Shown in pieces: positions 6,860 through 8,023 of a stretch of 8,023 nt of DNA. Numbering within the stretch: position 1 is the first letter of the stretch; each line of letters begins with the position of its first letter. The notes beneath the pieces were generated by a model. The model was not told the DNA's origin and made no database searches. It worked only from the letters and a program-made list of their open reading frames with translations. The DNA is taken from the NCBI GenBank assembly GCA_030633365.1, contig DAOVSY010000126.1:1-8023 (forward strand). Direction: 5' to 3'. Position numbers and translations under genes: made by a program. Source of the DNA: Spirochaetaceae bacterium. GTDB lineage: Bacteria > Spirochaetota > Spirochaetia > B11-G9.

Positions 6860-6889
6860 GCAAAAAGAAAGAAAAATAAATATAGATAA

Positions 6890-6962
6890 AACGGGCAACA
6901 CGTAGTGTTGGGGCTGGTCGCAAGTAAACTTGCTGCTCGCCCATGCAACCTCGGGGCCCGTT
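6890..6962. repeat. GC-rich structured element (probable interspersed palindromic repeat) in the regulator leader
   Basis: A sharply GC-rich island in an AT-rich intergenic region. It is closed by an outer stem of seven pairs, AACGGGC (6890-6896) with GCCCGTT (6956-6962). Inside are a hairpin CAACAC-GTA-GTGTTG (6896-6910, sharing one base with the outer stem) and a second hairpin GCAAGT-AA-ACTTGC (6920-6933), which is itself flanked by GGGC (6911-6914) and GCCC (6939-6942). The shape is therefore two hairpins on one closing stem. The composition and complete folding suggest an inserted small repeat or a structured leader RNA. It is not a tRNA and matches no riboswitch I recognise. It ends 12 bases before the regulator's ribosome site. 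Confidence 0.65.
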
Positions 6963-6984
6963 ATTAGTCAAATAGGAACAATTA

Positions 6985-7935
6985 ATGTCAATTGATGTAA
7001 AAAAATTTGCTCAGCTCGCTTTAATTGCCCAAATGTACTATGAAGAAGGTAAAAATCAGCAGGAAATTTCAGAAGAAACAGGCATCAACAGATCGGCCAT
7101 ATCCCGGCTTATGACAGAAGCAAGAGCAAAAGGTATTGTAGATATTAAAATTAACTACCCCTGGCGGGACACAAATCTTGAATTAAAACTTCAAACCGCC
7201 TTTCCTCAGCTTAAAAAGGTATATGTCCCTGCCTGTACAGATCCAGGTTATGAAACAATGCTTAAAACCCTTGGTTTTTTTGCAGCAAAATACTTCAATG
7301 AAAAAGTAAAAGAAGGAATGATAGTAGGCCTTGCATGGGGAAAAGCAATCCATGAGATGATAGAACATATACCAAATAACCCACTTAATATAGAAATTGT
7401 ACAAATAACAGGAGCTACGGGTCATGAAGGTTTAATTAAGGACGGTCCTCTTCTTACAAGATTACTTAGCGAAAAACTGAGTTGTCCCTGCCAATATCTT
7501 CACGTTCCATTTATTGTTGAAAACCAAATGCTCAGTGAAGCAATGAAAAAAGAAAAAGTTATTTACGATACACTTCAATATGCCAAAAATTCTGACTTTA
7601 CATTTACAGGTCTTGGAAGTACAAAGGAAGGTCTCTACACCTTAAAAGAAACTGGTTATATAACAGATAAAGAGTGGGCTGAAATAAAAAAAACCGGAGC
7701 AGTTGGAGATTATCTGGGTGTACACTACAATATAAAAGGCGAGGTTCTGGATATTAGCATAAACAAACGCTTAATTGGTAATAATCCTGAGGATCTGAAA
7801 GATGTATCAAACAGAGTTGCAATTGCAGGAGATCAAAGAAAGGCAGAAGCAATTCTGGGAGCAATTAACGGCCGGTTTTTTAATACCCTTATTACAGATA
7901 ATTTTACGGCAGAACGGATTTTGGAAATTATGTAA
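6985..7935 (+). CDS. SorC-family sugar-responsive transcriptional regulator
   Basis: Cytoplasmic DNA-binding regulator of 316 residues, a normal length for the SorC/DeoR-like family (relatives SorC, DeoR of Bacillus, CggR). The N-terminal helix-turn-helix is visible at residues 24-45, with NQQEISEETGINRSAISRL, followed by a linker and an effector-binding domain related to sugar-phosphate isomerases. In that domain GLAWGKAI (115-122), ITGATG (near 140-145) and TFTGLGS (206-212) are the family's usual phosphate- and sugar-contacting loops. The start ATG follows AGGAA with six bases between. It diverges from the methylthioribose operon, so it most likely controls that operon and perhaps itself. 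Methylthioribose or one of its phosphates is the natural effector guess. Whether it acts as repressor or activator is unknown; candidate operators over the -35 region favour repression. Confidence 0.92.
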   Translation: MSIDVKKFAQLALIAQMYYEEGKNQQEISEETGINRSAISRLMTEARAKGIVDIKINYPWRDTNLELKLQTAFPQLKKVYVPACTDPGYETMLKTLGFFAAKYFNEKVKEGMIVGLAWGKAIHEMIEHIPNNPLNIEIVQITGATGHEGLIKDGPLLTRLLSEKLSCPCQYLHVPFIVENQMLSEAMKKEKVIYDTLQYAKNSDFTFTGLGSTKEGLYTLKETGYITDKEWAEIKKTGAVGDYLGVHYNIKGEVLDISINKRLIGNNPEDLKDVSNRVAIAGDQRKAEAILGAINGRFFNTLITDNFTAERILEIM

Positions 7936-7953
7936 TATTAAAATAATTTTTTT

Positions 7954-8023
7954 GGGCGTTGCCCTGTGTAGGGGCAAAAAATCTTTTGCCCCTACACAGG
8001 GCCGGGCTATACGCTGCAATTCC
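7954..8023. repeat. Palindromic interspersed repeat after the regulator gene, running to the window edge
   Basis: It starts GGGCGTT, then has a perfect 19-bp inverted repeat (arms 7961-7979 and 7984-8002; the left arm begins GCCCTGTG and contains GGGGC) with the 4-base loop AATC. It is followed by CGGGCTATACGCTGCAATTCC. An outer GCGT (7956-7959) can pair with ACGC (8011-8014). The flanks GGGCGTT and GGGCTATACGCTGCAAT resemble, from memory, a dispersed palindromic repeat seen in spirochaete and Bacteroidetes genomes; I could not search. Neither strand has a U-tract directly after the stem, so it is not a classical terminator, though it could still stop transcription from the regulator gene. 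It may continue past the window. Confidence 0.7.

Noticed and set aside
6890..6962. tRNA gene, from the multi-stem fold of the GC-rich element
   Set aside because: No acceptor stem of proper form, no TTCRA loop and no anticodon arm of the right spacing.
6759..6971. A 70-codon minus-strand open frame across the divergent intergenic region
   Set aside because: It runs through the GC-rich repeat, the regulator promoter and the A-tracts, lacks a ribosome site and has low-complexity Lys/Asn/Phe/Tyr-rich composition outside the repeat. It is a by-product of the repeat.
7961..8002. Classical Rho-independent terminator for the regulator gene
   Set aside because: The hairpin is strong but no U-tract follows on either strand; it was kept as a repeat with possible terminating effect.
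7807..8019. A 70-codon minus-strand open frame overlapping the end of the regulator gene
   Set aside because: Its N-terminus is encoded by the palindromic repeat and the rest is antisense to the regulator gene; no ribosome site is seen.
7954..8023. Integron attC site, suggested by GGGCGTT and the long imperfect outer palindrome
   Set aside because: No proper pair of RYYYAAC and GTTRRRY core sites bounds the stem, the inner stem is perfect without extrahelical bases, and there is no integrase gene in view.

Overview
The window most likely comes from an AT-rich diderm bacterium, probably a spirochaete (Spirochaeta/Treponema-like). Three things point that way. The solute-binding protein has a signal peptide ending in AFA followed by GGDKEE with no lipobox cysteine, a style I associate with spirochaete binding proteins. 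The coding DNA is AT-rich. The GC-rich palindromic repeats resemble, from memory only, repeats seen in such genomes. This placement is an inference.

Layout. Positions 1-502 (minus) hold the N-terminal part of a D-serine ammonia-lyase gene (dsdA) that runs off the left edge. A strong intrinsic terminator at 562-590 separates it from a five-gene minus-strand operon that reads from right to left: a sugar-type periplasmic binding protein (6674-5616), mtnA (5534-4458), mtnK (4449-3163), an RbsA/MglA-type double-domain ABC ATPase (3145-1613) and an RbsC-type permease (1611-622). Except for an 81-base gap holding a hairpin after the binding-protein gene, the genes lie 1 to 17 bases apart and each has its own ribosome binding site. 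Diverging from the operon is a SorC-family regulator (6985-7935, plus). The 310-base divergent intergenic region contains a promoter for each direction, repeated TGCACA-type operator candidates that overlap promoter elements, phased A-tracts, and a GC-rich foldable element (6890-6962) in the regulator's leader. A second GC-rich palindromic element follows the regulator at 7954-8023.

How it works together (inference from families and context). The binding protein, ATPase and permease would import a ribose-like sugar. MtnK and MtnA make 5-methylthioribose (or the related 5-deoxyribose) the best candidate: MtnK phosphorylates methylthioribose with ATP, and MtnA isomerises the 1-phosphate to methylthioribulose 1-phosphate. 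The SorC regulator probably senses a sugar or sugar phosphate of this pathway and controls the divergent promoters. No nucleosidase, dehydratase, aldolase or dioxygenase gene is present, so the fate of methylthioribulose 1-phosphate is not encoded here.
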